From the NCBI GenBank assembly GCA_009773375.1, contig WRPH01000022.1, forward strand, positions 1 to 61,155: DNA of 61,155 bases. Reading direction: 5' to 3'. A program made the translations under genes and the position numbers. Position 1 is the first letter of the stretch, and each line of letters opens with the position of its first letter. This document shows, in pieces, positions 46,815 to 56,743 of the stretch. The stretch is from Paracoccaceae bacterium. GTDB taxonomy: Bacteria; Pseudomonadota; Alphaproteobacteria; Rhodobacterales; Rhodobacteraceae. The notes under the pieces are model-generated. The model was not told the origin of the DNA and ran no database searches. It saw nothing but the letters and a program-made list of their open reading frames with translations.

Positions 46815-47780
46815 ATGGCCCTAGAAGACGCCAAAACTGAAATCGACACCGCTTTCACCCGCACCACGCAACGCGGCTATGCCTTTGAAAACGCCTTTTC
46901 CGGCGCGACCAGCTTCCTGCGCCGCACCTACACCAAAGACCTCGCCGGGGTTGATCTGGCGATCACCGGCGTCGCCTTTGACCAGGCGGTCACCCATCGC
47001 AGCGGCACCCGCTTTGGCCCGCGCGCCATCCGCGAGGCCAGCACCTTGCAGCCCTATGATCCGCCCTATGGCTGGCCGACCAACCCGCTGGCCGAGATGA
47101 CCATCATCGACTACGGCGATGTCGCCTTCGACTATGCCAAAACCTCAGATTTCCCCGAAACCCTCACCGCCCATATCCGCAAGATCCTGAGTGCAGGCGC
47201 GGGCAGCATCACTCTGGGTGGCGATCACTACATCACCCTGCCGATCCTGCGCGCCTATGCCGAGAAATTCGGCCCGCTCTCGGTGATCCATTTCGACGCG
47301 CATTCCGATCTGTGGCCAGATGACGACATGACCCGCATCGACCACGGCACCATGATGTATAAGGCGGTCAAGCTGGGCTATGTCGATGCCAAACGCTCGG
47401 TGCAGATCGGCATCCGCACCACGACGGAAGACTACCTTGGCTTCAACGTCATCGACGCGCGCTGGCTGCATGAAAACGGCACCGCCGCGACGGTTGCCAA
47501 GATCAAAGACATCGTGGCCGACCATCAGACCTACCTGACTTTCGACATCGACGCGCTCGACCCCTCGGTTGCCCCCGGTACCGGCACGCCGGTCTGGGGC
47601 GGTCTGCATTCCTGGCAGGCTGCCGCAATCCTGCGCGATCTGGCCGGTATCAACATGGTCGGCGGCGATATTGTCGAGGTTTCGCCGCCCTATGACACCA
47701 CAGGTGCCACCGCCATCGCCGGCGCGCATGTGGCGTATGAGCTGATCTGCCTTTACGATTGGGCGAAAACCCAAAGATGA
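46815..47780 (+). CDS. speB: Agmatinase-family ureohydrolase
   Basis: This 321-residue ureohydrolase has the binuclear Mn motifs ITLGGDHYITL, VIHFDAHSDLW and TFDIDALDPSVAPGTGTP. The N-terminus has TGVAFDQAVTHRSGTRFGPRAIREAS. The expected reaction is agmatine to putrescine and urea, but relatives act on guanidinobutyrate, guanidinopropionate or guanidine, so the substrate is uncertain. I chose ATG 46815 (MALEDAKTEI). The stop overlaps the next gene by four bases. Confidence 0.9.
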   Translation: MALEDAKTEIDTAFTRTTQRGYAFENAFSGATSFLRRTYTKDLAGVDLAITGVAFDQAVTHRSGTRFGPRAIREASTLQPYDPPYGWPTNPLAEMTIIDYGDVAFDYAKTSDFPETLTAHIRKILSAGAGSITLGGDHYITLPILRAYAEKFGPLSVIHFDAHSDLWPDDDMTRIDHGTMMYKAVKLGYVDAKRSVQIGIRTTTEDYLGFNVIDARWLHENGTAATVAKIKDIVADHQTYLTFDIDALDPSVAPGTGTPVWGGLHSWQAAAILRDLAGINMVGGDIVEVSPPYDTTGATAIAGAHVAYELICLYDWAKTQR

Positions 47781-48226
47781 GAATAGCCATGAACCTCGCC
47801 ACGCTGGCCTTGATGCTGCTGGCGGGGTTTATGGCCTATGTCCGGCTTGCCCCGACGAACCCTGCCGATTGGCATAGTGATCTCGGCCAGCGGCCCACAG
47901 CGCTGGCCAAGCCAAGCCCGGATGCCGTCACCACGCTGCCCAACGGTGCCTATACCGATCTGCACCTGTCACCCGACCAGGCCCAGACCACGCTGGCGAA
48001 ACTCGACGTCCTGGCCCTCGCCACCCCGCGCACCCGCCGCCTTGCGGGCAGCGCCGCATCTGGCCGGATCACCTGGCAAACCCGCAGCCTGATCTGGGGC
48101 TTTCCCGATTACACCACCGCCCAGATCACCGCTGATGGCTTGACCATTTTTGCCCGCCAACGCTTCGGCTCGCAGGATATGGGCGTCAACACCGCCCGCC
48201 TGCGCGACTGGCTGGCAAAACTCTAA
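47777..48226 (+). CDS. DUF1499-like membrane-anchored protein
   Basis: This 149-residue protein has one N-terminal hydrophobic segment ([19 protein letters not shown]) and then a soluble domain with [23 protein letters not shown] content ([17 protein letters not shown]), [14 protein letters not shown] and a C-terminal [24 protein letters not shown] pattern typical of DUF1499. It starts at an ATGA overlap with the ureohydrolase gene, so both are cotranslated. Its function is unknown. Confidence 0.78.
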   Translation: MRIAMNLATLALMLLAGFMAYVRLAPTNPADWHSDLGQRPTALAKPSPDAVTTLPNGAYTDLHLSPDQAQTTLAKLDVLALATPRTRRLAGSAASGRITWQTRSLIWGFPDYTTAQITADGLTIFARQRFGSQDMGVNTARLRDWLAKL

Positions 48227-48237
48227 GGTCATCCTCT

Positions 48238-48300
48238 CTGCTCAAATATCCCACGGGGGAGCCGGATTGGCACAATCCGGCGTGGGGGTGTGAAACCCCC
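48238..48300. terminator. Nested hairpins between the DUF1499-like gene and prfA
   Basis: GCCGGATT/AATCCGGC forms a perfect 8-bp stem enclosed by CCCAC/GTGGG, followed by GGGGGT/ACCCCC. They probably end the upstream transcript, though no T-run follows. Confidence 0.45.
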
Positions 48301-48348
48301 ATTGCCTGCCCCTTGACCAACCCGTCGCAATTCTTCAAACCCGCCGCT

Positions 48349-49404
48349 ATGGTCCCCTTAGAAAAACTCGCCCAGATCACCCAGCGCTTCGAGTTTCTCG
48401 AAGCCAAACTCAACGCCGGTGCCTCACCCGCTGAAATCGCCACACTGTCGCGCGAATATTCCGATCTGAAGCCGGTCGCCGATGAGATCGCCGCCTATCG
48501 CCGCGCGCTCGATGATCTGGCCGAAGCTGAAATCATGCTGGCCGATCCTGAAATGCGCGAACTGGCCGAAGATGAACTGCCGCGCCTGAAAGCCCGCATC
48601 CCGGAAATGGAATCGCGGCTGCAAGTTGCGCTTTTGCCGAAAGACGCCGCCGACGCCCGCCCGGCGATCCTCGAAATCCGCCCCGGCACGGGTGGCGATG
48701 AAGCCGCGCTGTTCGCCGCTGATCTGCTGCGTATGTATCAGCGCTACGCCGAAAGAATGGGCTGGTCCTTCGAGATTCTCGAACAGCAAGACAGCGAACT
48801 TGGCGGCATCAAGGATGTCTCGGTTCACATCAAGGGCGAAGGTGTCTTCGCCAAGCTGAAATTCGAATCCGGCGTGCACCGTGTGCAGCGCGTGCCGGAA
48901 ACCGAGGCGCAGGGCAGGGTGCATACCTCTGCCGCCACCGTCGCCGTGCTGCCCGAGGCGGAAGAGGTCGATCTGCAAATCCCGGCCTCGGATATTCGCA
49001 TCGACACCATGCGCGCCTCGGGCGCTGGCGGCCAGCATGTCAACACCACCGACAGCGCCGTGCGCATCACCCACCTGCCCACCGGCATCATCGTGACCTC
49101 GGCGCAGAAATCGCAGCATCGCAACCGTGAACTGGCGATGCAGGTGCTGCGCGCCCGGCTTTACGATCTGGAACGTGCCCGCGTCGATGATGCCCGCGCC
49201 GCCGACCGCAAGGCGCAGGTCGGCTCGGGGGATCGGTCGGAACGCATCCGCACCTACAACTTCCCGCAGGGCCGGATGACCGACCACCGCATCAACCTGA
49301 CGCTGTATTCGTTGGGCCAGATCATGCAGGGCGATCTGGGCGAGGTGATCGACGCTTTGGTGGCGCATGACCAGGCCGCCAAACTGGCCGAGATGGAAGG
49401 ATGA
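48349..49404 (+). CDS. prfA: Peptide chain release factor 1
   Basis: This 351-residue RF1 reads UAA and UAG stops. The peptide anticodon-equivalent region and the catalytic [25 protein letters not shown] (GGQ motif; quoted in parts) are present, with [19 protein letters not shown] near the C-terminus. ATG 48349 ([14 protein letters not shown]) fits the family start; the frame could begin at TTG 48313. It overlaps prmC, whose product methylates the GGQ Gln, a logical pair. Confidence 0.95.
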   Translation: MVPLEKLAQITQRFEFLEAKLNAGASPAEIATLSREYSDLKPVADEIAAYRRALDDLAEAEIMLADPEMRELAEDELPRLKARIPEMESRLQVALLPKDAADARPAILEIRPGTGGDEAALFAADLLRMYQRYAERMGWSFEILEQQDSELGGIKDVSVHIKGEGVFAKLKFESGVHRVQRVPETEAQGRVHTSAATVAVLPEAEEVDLQIPASDIRIDTMRASGAGGQHVNTTDSAVRITHLPTGIIVTSAQKSQHRNRELAMQVLRARLYDLERARVDDARAADRKAQVGSGDRSERIRTYNFPQGRMTDHRINLTLYSLGQIMQGDLGEVIDALVAHDQAAKLAEMEG

Positions 49405-50258
49405 CCGGAGCCGAGGCTCTGCGCGCCGCCATCCCGCGCTTGAAAGCCGCAGGTATCGACAGTGCGCCGCGCGATGCCCGCCTGCTGCTGGCGTATGCGA
49501 TGAGCATCGCGGCCGACCGGCTGACCCTGCATCTGCCCGACACACTGTCCGACCCGGCGCAAGCAGCCTTTGACGCCGCCATTGCCGCCCGCCTGACCCG
49601 CCAGCCGGTGGCGCAGATCATCGGTCAGCGGCTGTTCTGGGGCCGCAGCTTCAAGGTCACGCAAGACACCCTCGACCCGCGCCCCGAAACCGAAATCCTT
49701 GTCGCCGAGGCGCTGTCTCGCCCGTTCCTGAAAATTCTCGATCTGGGCACCGGCACCGGCTGCATCCTGCTGTCCTGCCTTGCCGATAGGCCGATGGCCA
49801 GCGGCACCGGCAGCGACATGTCTGCCAAGGCCCTCGCCGTGGCGCAGGAAAATGCCACCCGGCTGCAGCTTGCCGCCCGCGCCAGTTTCACCCAATCCGA
49901 CTGGCTCAAATCCATCCCCGGCCGCTTCGATCTGATCGTATCGAACCCGCCCTATATCGCCGCCGATGAAATGCCGCAGCTTGCGCCCGACGTGCTGCAC
50001 TGGGAGCCGCACAGCGCGCTGACCCCTGGCGGCGACGGGCTGGACGCCTACCGCCAGATTGCCCTGCAAGCCCCGTCCCGCCTGCTGAACGGCGGCCGCA
50101 TCCTGCTGGAAATCGGCCCGACCCAAGGCCCCGCCGTCAGCGCGTTGCTGGCAGCACAGGGCCTGCACCACATCCGCATCCTGCAAGATCTTGATGGCCG
50201 CGACCGCGTTGTTGCGGCAGAAAAGCCGCAAGACCCCGAAAGCTGCGGCGGCATCTGA
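49401..50258 (+). CDS. prmC: Release factor glutamine methyltransferase
   Basis: This 285-residue SAM-dependent methyltransferase modifies the Gln of the GGQ motif in release factors. The N-terminal helical domain (about residues 1-85) has [19 protein letters not shown]; the SAM motif is [14 protein letters not shown] and the substrate motif is [13 protein letters not shown] (NPPY). It overlaps prfA by four bases. Confidence 0.95.
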   Translation: MTGAEALRAAIPRLKAAGIDSAPRDARLLLAYAMSIAADRLTLHLPDTLSDPAQAAFDAAIAARLTRQPVAQIIGQRLFWGRSFKVTQDTLDPRPETEILVAEALSRPFLKILDLGTGTGCILLSCLADRPMASGTGSDMSAKALAVAQENATRLQLAARASFTQSDWLKSIPGRFDLIVSNPPYIAADEMPQLAPDVLHWEPHSALTPGGDGLDAYRQIALQAPSRLLNGGRILLEIGPTQGPAVSALLAAQGLHHIRILQDLDGRDRVVAAEKPQDPESCGGI

Positions 50259-50450
50259 CCCATTACGGCCAATTTTCGCAAGAAAACCCTTGTCAGCCCG
50301 CGCCCCCTGTGATTATTCAACTTTACGCGGCAGCGGTGCATTCGGCACTGACCCGCGCAAACCCGGTCATTGCTGCCATGCCCGTCAGGGCTGACGATCC
50401 CGAAAGGATCAGGCGCAAGCCCAGCCGGATTATCTGGATCAAAGGACAAG

Positions 50451-51485
50451 ATGCGCTCTTCCAAGTCTCGTTCGCGTTCGAAGACGAACCGCCCGCGCAC
50501 CCTCGGCAATATCGTCAACCGCGTCTTCGACAGCTCCGGCCCAGAAGGCAAGGTGCGCGGCACGCCGCAGCAGATCATTGAAAAATATCAGATGCTCGCG
50601 CGCGACGCGCAGCTGTCGAATGACCGGGTGGCGGCTGAAAACTTCAGCCAGCACGCCGAACATTATACCCGCATGTTGGCCGAAGCGATGCGCGAAATGG
50701 CCACCGAGCAGGAACAGCGCCAGCAAAGCCAGCAGCAGAACACGCAGAACGGCAATCGTGATCGGCAAGATTATCGCGACCGTGGCGATTATCGCCCCGA
50801 GCGCAGCGATCAGCCCGAAGGCGACCAGCCCTACACCGGCGGCTTTGCCGTGGTGGATGAAGAAGAACACACCCTCGTCGAACTGCCCGAGGCAAACCGC
50901 CAGCAGCCGCGCCGCGACGATAACCGCCGCGAGGATCGGCCGCGCGAAAACCGCGATGCCAACCAACCTCGCCGCGATGACAACCAGCCGCGTCGCGATG
51001 ACAGCCGCAGCGAACAGCCGCGCCGTCAGGAAAACCGCCGCGATGACCGCCCGCGCGACGACAACCGACCGCGGGATGATCGTCCCCGCGACGAAAACCG
51101 CCCGCGTGAGGAAAATCGGCAGGAACCCCGTCGGGACGACCGCCCCCGCGAACCGCGCCCGCCGCGTGCTGAACAACCCCGCGCCGAACAACCGCGCGCT
51201 GAAGCCCCGCGTGCAGAGCCGCGCGCCGAGGCGGAACCCGTCCGCGCAGAACCCATCCGCAGCGAAGCTCCGCGCTTTGAATCCCCGGCGGCTTTGGTCG
51301 CACAGGTGGAACAGGCCGCAGCAGCCGCTCCGGTGAAAACCCGCGCGCCGAAACCGCCGAAGGCCGAGGATATGCCGAAAGCCGATGATGCGCCCAAGCC
51401 CACCCGCGCGCCACGCGCGAAAAAACCGGTGGCCAAGGCCGAACCGGTTGGTGACAAAACCGAAAAAGCCGAAACCGGCGAATAA
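50451..51485 (+). CDS. DUF4167 protein with Arg/Asp-rich repetitive tail
   Basis: This 344-residue protein has a conserved N-terminal DUF4167 domain (about residues 1-90: RTLGNIVNRVFDSSGPEGKVRGTPQQIIEKY in parts, DAQLSNDRVAAENFSQHAEHYTRML). A low-complexity tail follows: QQSQQQNTQNGN, then RRDDNRREDRP-type repeats (about 165-240), Pro/Arg/Ala/Glu repeats and a Lys/Ala/Pro end. The tail should be disordered and highly charged, as in RNA-binding proteins. The function is unknown. ATG 50451 is chosen because it gives the family start MRSSKSRSRSK. Confidence 0.85.
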   Translation: MRSSKSRSRSKTNRPRTLGNIVNRVFDSSGPEGKVRGTPQQIIEKYQMLARDAQLSNDRVAAENFSQHAEHYTRMLAEAMREMATEQEQRQQSQQQNTQNGNRDRQDYRDRGDYRPERSDQPEGDQPYTGGFAVVDEEEHTLVELPEANRQQPRRDDNRREDRPRENRDANQPRRDDNQPRRDDSRSEQPRRQENRRDDRPRDDNRPRDDRPRDENRPREENRQEPRRDDRPREPRPPRAEQPRAEQPRAEAPRAEPRAEAEPVRAEPIRSEAPRFESPAALVAQVEQAAAAAPVKTRAPKPPKAEDMPKADDAPKPTRAPRAKKPVAKAEPVGDKTEKAETGE

Positions 51486-51489
51486 CCCA

Positions 51490-51515
51490 AAGGCCCGCCT
51501 CGCGCGGGCCTTTTT
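51490..51515. terminator. Terminator after the DUF4167 gene
   Basis: The stem AAGGCCCGC/GCGGGCCTT with loop CTCGC is followed by TTTC. It lies between the convergent DUF4167 and rsmA genes and can serve both. Confidence 0.88.
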
Positions 51516-51530
51516 CATCTCTGGCGCGCC

Positions 51531-52373
51531 TCAGCCGCCCTTGACGATCCGCGCCAACGCACAAAACCGCTCCAGCGAGATTTCTTCCGCCCGTGCCGTC
51601 GGCTCAATCCCTGCCGCAATCAGCTGCGCTTCGATATCCGGCCCCATGCCCTTCAGACTGGACCGCAGCATCTTGCGGCGCTGGTTGAACGCCATCGTGG
51701 TGATGCGGTTCAACACCACCTCATCCGCCGGGTATCTGGGTTCGGGCAGGCAAGTCAGATGCACCACCGCCGAATGCACTTTCGGTGCCGGCGTAAACGC
51801 CTCGGGCGGCAGATGCATGACAATCTTGGCATCGCAACGCCAGCCTACCAGCAACGCCAACCGACCATAATGATCGCTGCGCGGCTTGGCCACGATCCGC
51901 TCTGCCACCTCTTTCTGAAACATCAGCGTCAGGCTTTGCCAGAACGGCGGCCAGACCTTCGGCGTCAGCCAACGGATCAACAGTTCGGTGCCAACATTAT
52001 AGGGCAGGTTCGCCACGATCCGCACCGGCGGCGTCAGATGCGCCAGCACATCCACCTCCATTGCATCGGCGTTGATCACCTCCAGCCGCCCCGGATAGGC
52101 CGCCGCAATCTCGGCCAAAGCGGGCACGCAGCGCGGGTCCTTTTCGATCGCCAGCACCCGCCGCGCGCCTTCCACCAACAGCCCGCGCGTCAGACCGCCG
52201 GGGCCGGGGCCAACCTCCAGCACATCGCAGCCCGACAGATCCCCCGCCAGCCGCGCGATTTTCGCCGTCAGGTTCAGATCGAGCAGAAAGTTCTGCCCCA
52301 GCTGCTTTTTCGCCACCAGATCATGCGCCTTGATCACCTCGCGCAGAGGCGGCAACCCATCAATCGTGCCCAA
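51531..52373 (-). CDS. rsmA: 16S rRNA dimethyladenosine transferase
   Basis: This 280-residue KsgA dimethylates two adjacent adenines in helix 45 of 16S rRNA. Motifs: [22 protein letters not shown] in parts, [16 protein letters not shown] (SAM) and [17 protein letters not shown] (NLPY catalytic). The start codon is TTG 52373 ([18 protein letters not shown] follows), since no in-frame ATG gives the family N-terminus. It is the last gene of the lptF-rsmA run. Confidence 0.94.
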   Translation of the reverse strand: MGTIDGLPPLREVIKAHDLVAKKQLGQNFLLDLNLTAKIARLAGDLSGCDVLEVGPGPGGLTRGLLVEGARRVLAIEKDPRCVPALAEIAAAYPGRLEVINADAMEVDVLAHLTPPVRIVANLPYNVGTELLIRWLTPKVWPPFWQSLTLMFQKEVAERIVAKPRSDHYGRLALLVGWRCDAKIVMHLPPEAFTPAPKVHSAVVHLTCLPEPRYPADEVVLNRITTMAFNQRRKMLRSSLKGMGPDIEAQLIAAGIEPTARAEEISLERFCALARIVKGG

Positions 52374-52384
52374 CCGAAAGCCCC

Positions 52385-52396
52385 TTCATCTTGGCC
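52385..52396. repeat. Partial intergenic CATCTTGGC-type motif, copy D
   Basis: TTCATCTTGGCC repeats the first 11 bases of the other copies but lacks the AT-rich block. It lies in the 29-bp gap between rsmA and pdxA. Confidence 0.35.
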
Positions 52397-52402
52397 CAGG
52401 CA

Positions 52403-53374
52403 TCACCCCAATCGCGCCGCCGCCATCTGATGCGCCATCCGCAACGCCGCAATCAGACTGTCCGGCCGCGCCACGCCCTTGCCCGCAATATCGTAAGCGG
52501 TGCCATGATCGGGCGAGGTGCGCACGAACGGCAGGCCCAGCGTCACGTTGACTCCGCCGTCAAAATCCAGCGTCTTGATCGGGATCAGCGCCTGATCATG
52601 ATACATGCAGATCGCCGCGTCATAGCCCGCCCGCGCCCGCGCATGAAACATCGTATCAGCCGAGGCCGGGCCGCGCAGGTCATACCCCTCAGCCCGCAAC
52701 CGCTCCAGCACCGGGCCGATCAGGGTGATTTCCTCGCGCCCCATCGCGCCACCTTCGCCCGCGTGCGGGTTCAGCCCCGCCACTGCCAGCCGGGGCCGCA
52801 CAAGGCCAAAATCGCGCCGCAACCCGGCATCGGTGATGCGGATGGTGTCTTCCAGCAGGTCGGCGGTCAGTGCAGCAGGCACTTCGGCCAGCGCGATATG
52901 GATCGTTACCGGCACCACCCGCAGATCGGGCGAGGCCAGCATCATCACCACCCGGTCTACCCCTGCCAGATGCGCCAGAAATTCGGTATGGCCGGGAAAA
53001 CCAAAGCCCGCACCGTCTTTCAACGCCTTCTTGTGGATCGGTGCGGTGCAGACCGCACTGGCCAACCCGGCCTGCACCAGCCCCACCGCGCGCTCGATCA
53101 CTGCAATCACCCCAGCGGCATTTTCCGGCGCAGGCTGGCCGGGCAGGGCGGGGGCGGCAAAGCCATGTGGCAACACCGGCAGCAGGCCCGCTGGCACATG
53201 GCTTGCCTCTGCCGGATCGCCGATTTCCTGAAACGCGGCCCCTTGCGGCAAATGCCGGGGATCACCGATCCAGAACAGCGGCAGTTCAGCGCCCAAAGCC
53301 GCGCGGGCGGCAACTGCCAGTTCCGGCCCCACCCCGGAAGGGTCGCCGCAGGTCAAGGCAACCGGCAGGTTCAT
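52403..53374 (-). CDS. pdxA: 4-hydroxythreonine-4-phosphate dehydrogenase
   Basis: This 323-residue PdxA oxidises 4-phosphohydroxy-threonine in pyridoxal phosphate synthesis. Signatures are [15 protein letters not shown] at the N-terminus, [12 protein letters not shown] (metal His), [18 protein letters not shown] and [37 protein letters not shown] (in parts [28 protein letters not shown]). Its ATG overlaps the surA stop. The pairing surA-pdxA-rsmA is common in proteobacteria. Confidence 0.95.
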   Translation of the reverse strand: MNLPVALTCGDPSGVGPELAVAARAALGAELPLFWIGDPRHLPQGAAFQEIGDPAEASHVPAGLLPVLPHGFAAPALPGQPAPENAAGVIAVIERAVGLVQAGLASAVCTAPIHKKALKDGAGFGFPGHTEFLAHLAGVDRVVMMLASPDLRVVPVTIHIALAEVPAALTADLLEDTIRITDAGLRRDFGLVRPRLAVAGLNPHAGEGGAMGREEITLIGPVLERLRAEGYDLRGPASADTMFHARARAGYDAAICMYHDQALIPIKTLDFDGGVNVTLGLPFVRTSPDHGTAYDIAGKGVARPDSLIAALRMAHQMAAARLG

Positions 53375-54570
53375 GGCGTGACGATGATCGCTTCAGAGCG
53401 CAATTCTTCCAGATAAATCTCGGCCATGGTGCCCAGTTGCTGGTTGGTCAGTTGCAGCCGCACCTCATCGCGTGTCGGCTGTTCGGCCAAGGCGGCACCG
53501 CGACGGCACAGCATCAGAAACACCCGCCAGCCGCCGCGCGTGGTCGCGGTTGAACTTTCGCCCGCATCCAGCAGCGCCAGCGCAGCCGCGATATTGGCCG
53601 GAATCTGGCCCAGCGGCAGCGTCTGCCGCGTCAGCATTTCCGCAGGCTGACCCTTGGCCACCCCATAGAGATCGTCGCAGGTATCAACTTTCGCCCGCAC
53701 CACCGCCGCCGACTTTCCGTCATCCGGCACCAGATATTCAGCATAATCGACCACAACCGCAGGCTTTTCGCTGGTCAGCTCCTGCTTTTGTTCCTGCATC
53801 TGATAGATCACCACGCGGTCATCCAGCACCACCGGGTCAGACACCCCGCCCGCCGTCAGCCCACGCACCGCCACAGCCGCCTCAGGCTTCAGTTCAGACA
53901 GTTTCATCCATTCCAAAACCCCGCCGCGCCCCGCCGTCGGTCCCTTGGAATTGGCCCGTGCCAAAGCGGCAAAATCCGCGCCCGCCCGCAATTCCTGCTT
54001 CAGCCGCCGCGCCTGCACCAGCGCCTCGCCGCGTGTGGCACCGGTTGCGGGGATATTGATTTCCGCCAGCCGCACGCTGATCGCCACCATCGGCTGCATG
54101 CCCGCCAAAGCCCGGTCGATCTGCGGTTCCGAGATCGAAACACCCGGCCCATATTTGCCCCGGATGATTTCGCGCCAGACCAAACCGGCCTCGACGAAAT
54201 CGCGGAAGGTTTCCGCCTCGATCCCGGCTTGCCCGACGATTTCCACAAACTTCTCGGCGGTCAGATTGGCACGCCCGGCGAACTCCTCCATCCCGGCAGT
54301 GACCTGTTCCGGCGTCATCGCCAGGCCAAACTGCTTGGCCGCCGACATCCGCAAGCGGTCATCGACCAGCGTATCCATCGCCAGCTTTTCCAGATCGCCC
54401 GGCTGGCGCAGGATCTGCATGAACAGCAGGCGCTGGTCATATTCGAACTGGGTGATCACCTGATCATTCACCCGCTTGATCGGCGAAAACGGCCCTGCCA
54501 CCGCCGCCGAGCCAAGCCAAGCCAGCGCCAGAAGCGCCGTGATCATCCGAAAAGCTGCGGGCCGTGCCAT
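53371..54570 (-). CDS. surA: SurA-type periplasmic chaperone/peptidyl-prolyl isomerase
   Basis: This 399-residue protein has a signal peptide ([18 protein letters not shown], after the short MARPAAFR). The SurA N-terminal domain has [16 protein letters not shown] and [18 protein letters not shown], and one parvulin-like domain contains [18 protein letters not shown] and [10 protein letters not shown]. It helps fold outer-membrane proteins such as LptD, encoded just upstream. I chose ATG 54570; the frame continues into the lptD end. Confidence 0.9.
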   Translation of the reverse strand: MARPAAFRMITALLALAWLGSAAVAGPFSPIKRVNDQVITQFEYDQRLLFMQILRQPGDLEKLAMDTLVDDRLRMSAAKQFGLAMTPEQVTAGMEEFAGRANLTAEKFVEIVGQAGIEAETFRDFVEAGLVWREIIRGKYGPGVSISEPQIDRALAGMQPMVAISVRLAEINIPATGATRGEALVQARRLKQELRAGADFAALARANSKGPTAGRGGVLEWMKLSELKPEAAVAVRGLTAGGVSDPVVLDDRVVIYQMQEQKQELTSEKPAVVVDYAEYLVPDDGKSAAVVRAKVDTCDDLYGVAKGQPAEMLTRQTLPLGQIPANIAAALALLDAGESSTATTRGGWRVFLMLCRRGAALAEQPTRDEVRLQLTNQQLGTMAEIYLEELRSEAIIVTP

Positions 54571-54607
54571 CTTCACCTGCCGTCGTCCGTTTGTTCCGCC
54601 TGCATCC

Positions 54608-56743
54608 TCACCGCCGACACTGCCGCGCCGGGCCGGGGGCAGAGCCGCCACCAAAGCCAAGAAGTTCGACCGAAATGCCGAAATCCGTTGTCGGCTTCAC
54701 ACTAGTCGAGGACGTGAACCGACGCGAGAGAGAAAGATCGACCAGCAGACATTCGTTGCGAAAGCTCAAGCCCACCGCCGCCTTCGCCGCCCGGTCCGCC
54801 TCAAAATCATAACGGCTGGCCACCCGCCCGGTCCAGTTTTGCGTCAGCCCATAGCTGCTGGCCAGCGTCAGCTCCGAAATCGGCGTCAGCCGGTTTTCTG
54901 CAGGATCAGCCACGGTATGCACATAGCCCAGGCCCAGCCCAAACCGCGCGCCGGTATAGCCCGCCTGCAATTCGGCCTTGGTTATGCGGAACTGATCGTC
55001 AAACAGCATGCGGTTGCTGATGTTCAGCTTGTCCATGTCCAACTGCCACGCCGCCATCCAGTCTGATGTCAGCCCATCCAGCCCAGACCCGGCGCTGAAC
55101 TGCCGCAGATCCTCGGCGCGCACCACCCGGCCCGCCGTGACGCCCAGCGTCCAGCCATTCGGATCTGTGCGCAGATAGCTCACACCCAGATTGGCGCGCA
55201 GCCCGTTTTCCACTGCATCCGCGCCGGGAAACCGGCTCAGCGCCACCAGATTGGCTTCGTCAAATTCAACCAGCGCCGAATCCTCGTTCGGGATCGTGCT
55301 GCCGCCCTTCGAGGCCAGCACCAGCTGCACCACCGGCTCGATGGTCTGGCTGACGCCATTCGCCCCCGCCTTCACCCAAGGCCAGCGCAATTCCACCGCC
55401 ACCGCGCCATGCAGCCGGGTTTTCGACCCCTGATAGGCCGCATCCTGCCCGATCACATAGAAATCCGCCGCAGCCTCGCCCAGCGCCGCCAGTTCCATGC
55501 CGTTTTGCAGCAGGAAATTGCGCCGCCAGTCAGCGTTCAGCGAAATCCGCTGCATGTCGCGGCCATCGGCAATGCCATCGCCATTCAGGTCGGCAACCGT
55601 TTCGGTCGAAGGCCGCCGGTGCGCATGGGTCTGAAACTGCAGCCCGCCCGCGCCGCCAAACGGCCCCAGCGTAAACCGCCGCGCCCAGGTCAGATCGCCC
55701 ACCAGCCCCGGCAGCGTCGCATTGTCTTCGCCCTCACGGATCGAGTGAAACCCGATCAGCCGCCCCGAGATATATTCGTTGCGCCGCACCCGGCTGACTT
55801 CCAGCCGACTTTCCAGCCGGTCCACCTCCGGATAGCCGTAATCCAGCAGATAGGCCGGGTCGCTGATCAACTCGCCGCGCAGGTCCAGCTTGAAATCGCG
55901 GGGCAGCGCGAACTGCCCGGTGGCCAGCAGATAGCCCCGCGTCTTGCCCGGCAGCAGGTCATCATCCGAAACCCCGCCGGTCACCTCGAAGCCGCCGGTC
56001 GCAAACGCCTGCCGATAGCGCAAATCCACCGTGCGGCTGCCATTGGTGGTCAGATACGGCGTCAGCGTCAGGTCGCGGTGATCGCCGAGCTTGATGAAAT
56101 ACGGCAGTCGCAACCCGGTGCCAATGTTGGAATTGGTCTTCAGCGACGGCATCAGAAAGCCGGTGGCGCGCTTCAGGCTGGGGTCGGGCATGCGCAGACG
56201 CGGGATATAGAACACCGGCACCCCGGCCAGCCGCAGTTGCGCGCGGTCGAAATACAGCTGTTGTTCGGCCTGATCATGCACCACACGGCGCGCCCGCAAT
56301 TCCCAAAGTGGCGTCGGATCCCCGGCACAGACCTTGCAAGACGACGCCACCACCCGCTGCAACGCGGTATAGCGGCCATCAACGCGGCGCAGTTCTGCCG
56401 CCGCCAGCTGCAGCTGTTGCCGCAACACCAGCCGCGCCGAGGTCAGCACGCCCTCGGTCATATCGGCGCTCATCTCCGCCTGACTGGCCAGAATGAAGCT
56501 GCCATCACCATCGGTCAGCACGATCGGCCCGTCTATGATCAGCCGGTCATTGGCCTGATCATAGACAATGCTGTCCGCCGTCAGCTTCTGGCCCTTGTAG
56601 AAAATCTCGACATGGCCATCGGCCACCAAAGTATTGTCGCCGTTGATGCGCAGCGCATCGGCGATCAACGTGGCTTTGTCTTGCGCCTGCGCGGGCAGAG
56701 CCGATCCCAGCAGCAGCGCGATAAGGCCAAGCGCGCGCAGCAT
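54608..56743 (-). CDS. lptD: LPS-assembly protein LptD
   Basis: This 711-residue outer-membrane protein inserts LPS into the outer leaflet. A signal peptide (MLRALGLIALLLGSALPAQA) is followed by an LptA-like N-terminal jellyroll (about residues 22-200: DALRINGDNTLVADGHVEIFY in parts) with a Cys pair SSCKVCAG, then the LptD barrel: PVFYIPRLRMPDP, TPYLTTNGSRTVDLRYRQ and repeated amphipathic strands to the end. Length is in the alphaproteobacterial range. It lies between lptG and its chaperone gene surA. Confidence 0.93.
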   Translation of the reverse strand: MLRALGLIALLLGSALPAQAQDKATLIADALRINGDNTLVADGHVEIFYKGQKLTADSIVYDQANDRLIIDGPIVLTDGDGSFILASQAEMSADMTEGVLTSARLVLRQQLQLAAAELRRVDGRYTALQRVVASSCKVCAGDPTPLWELRARRVVHDQAEQQLYFDRAQLRLAGVPVFYIPRLRMPDPSLKRATGFLMPSLKTNSNIGTGLRLPYFIKLGDHRDLTLTPYLTTNGSRTVDLRYRQAFATGGFEVTGGVSDDDLLPGKTRGYLLATGQFALPRDFKLDLRGELISDPAYLLDYGYPEVDRLESRLEVSRVRRNEYISGRLIGFHSIREGEDNATLPGLVGDLTWARRFTLGPFGGAGGLQFQTHAHRRPSTETVADLNGDGIADGRDMQRISLNADWRRNFLLQNGMELAALGEAAADFYVIGQDAAYQGSKTRLHGAVAVELRWPWVKAGANGVSQTIEPVVQLVLASKGGSTIPNEDSALVEFDEANLVALSRFPGADAVENGLRANLGVSYLRTDPNGWTLGVTAGRVVRAEDLRQFSAGSGLDGLTSDWMAAWQLDMDKLNISNRMLFDDQFRITKAELQAGYTGARFGLGLGYVHTVADPAENRLTPISELTLASSYGLTQNWTGRVASRYDFEADRAAKAAVGLSFRNECLLVDLSLSRRFTSSTSVKPTTDFGISVELLGFGGGSAPGPARQCRR

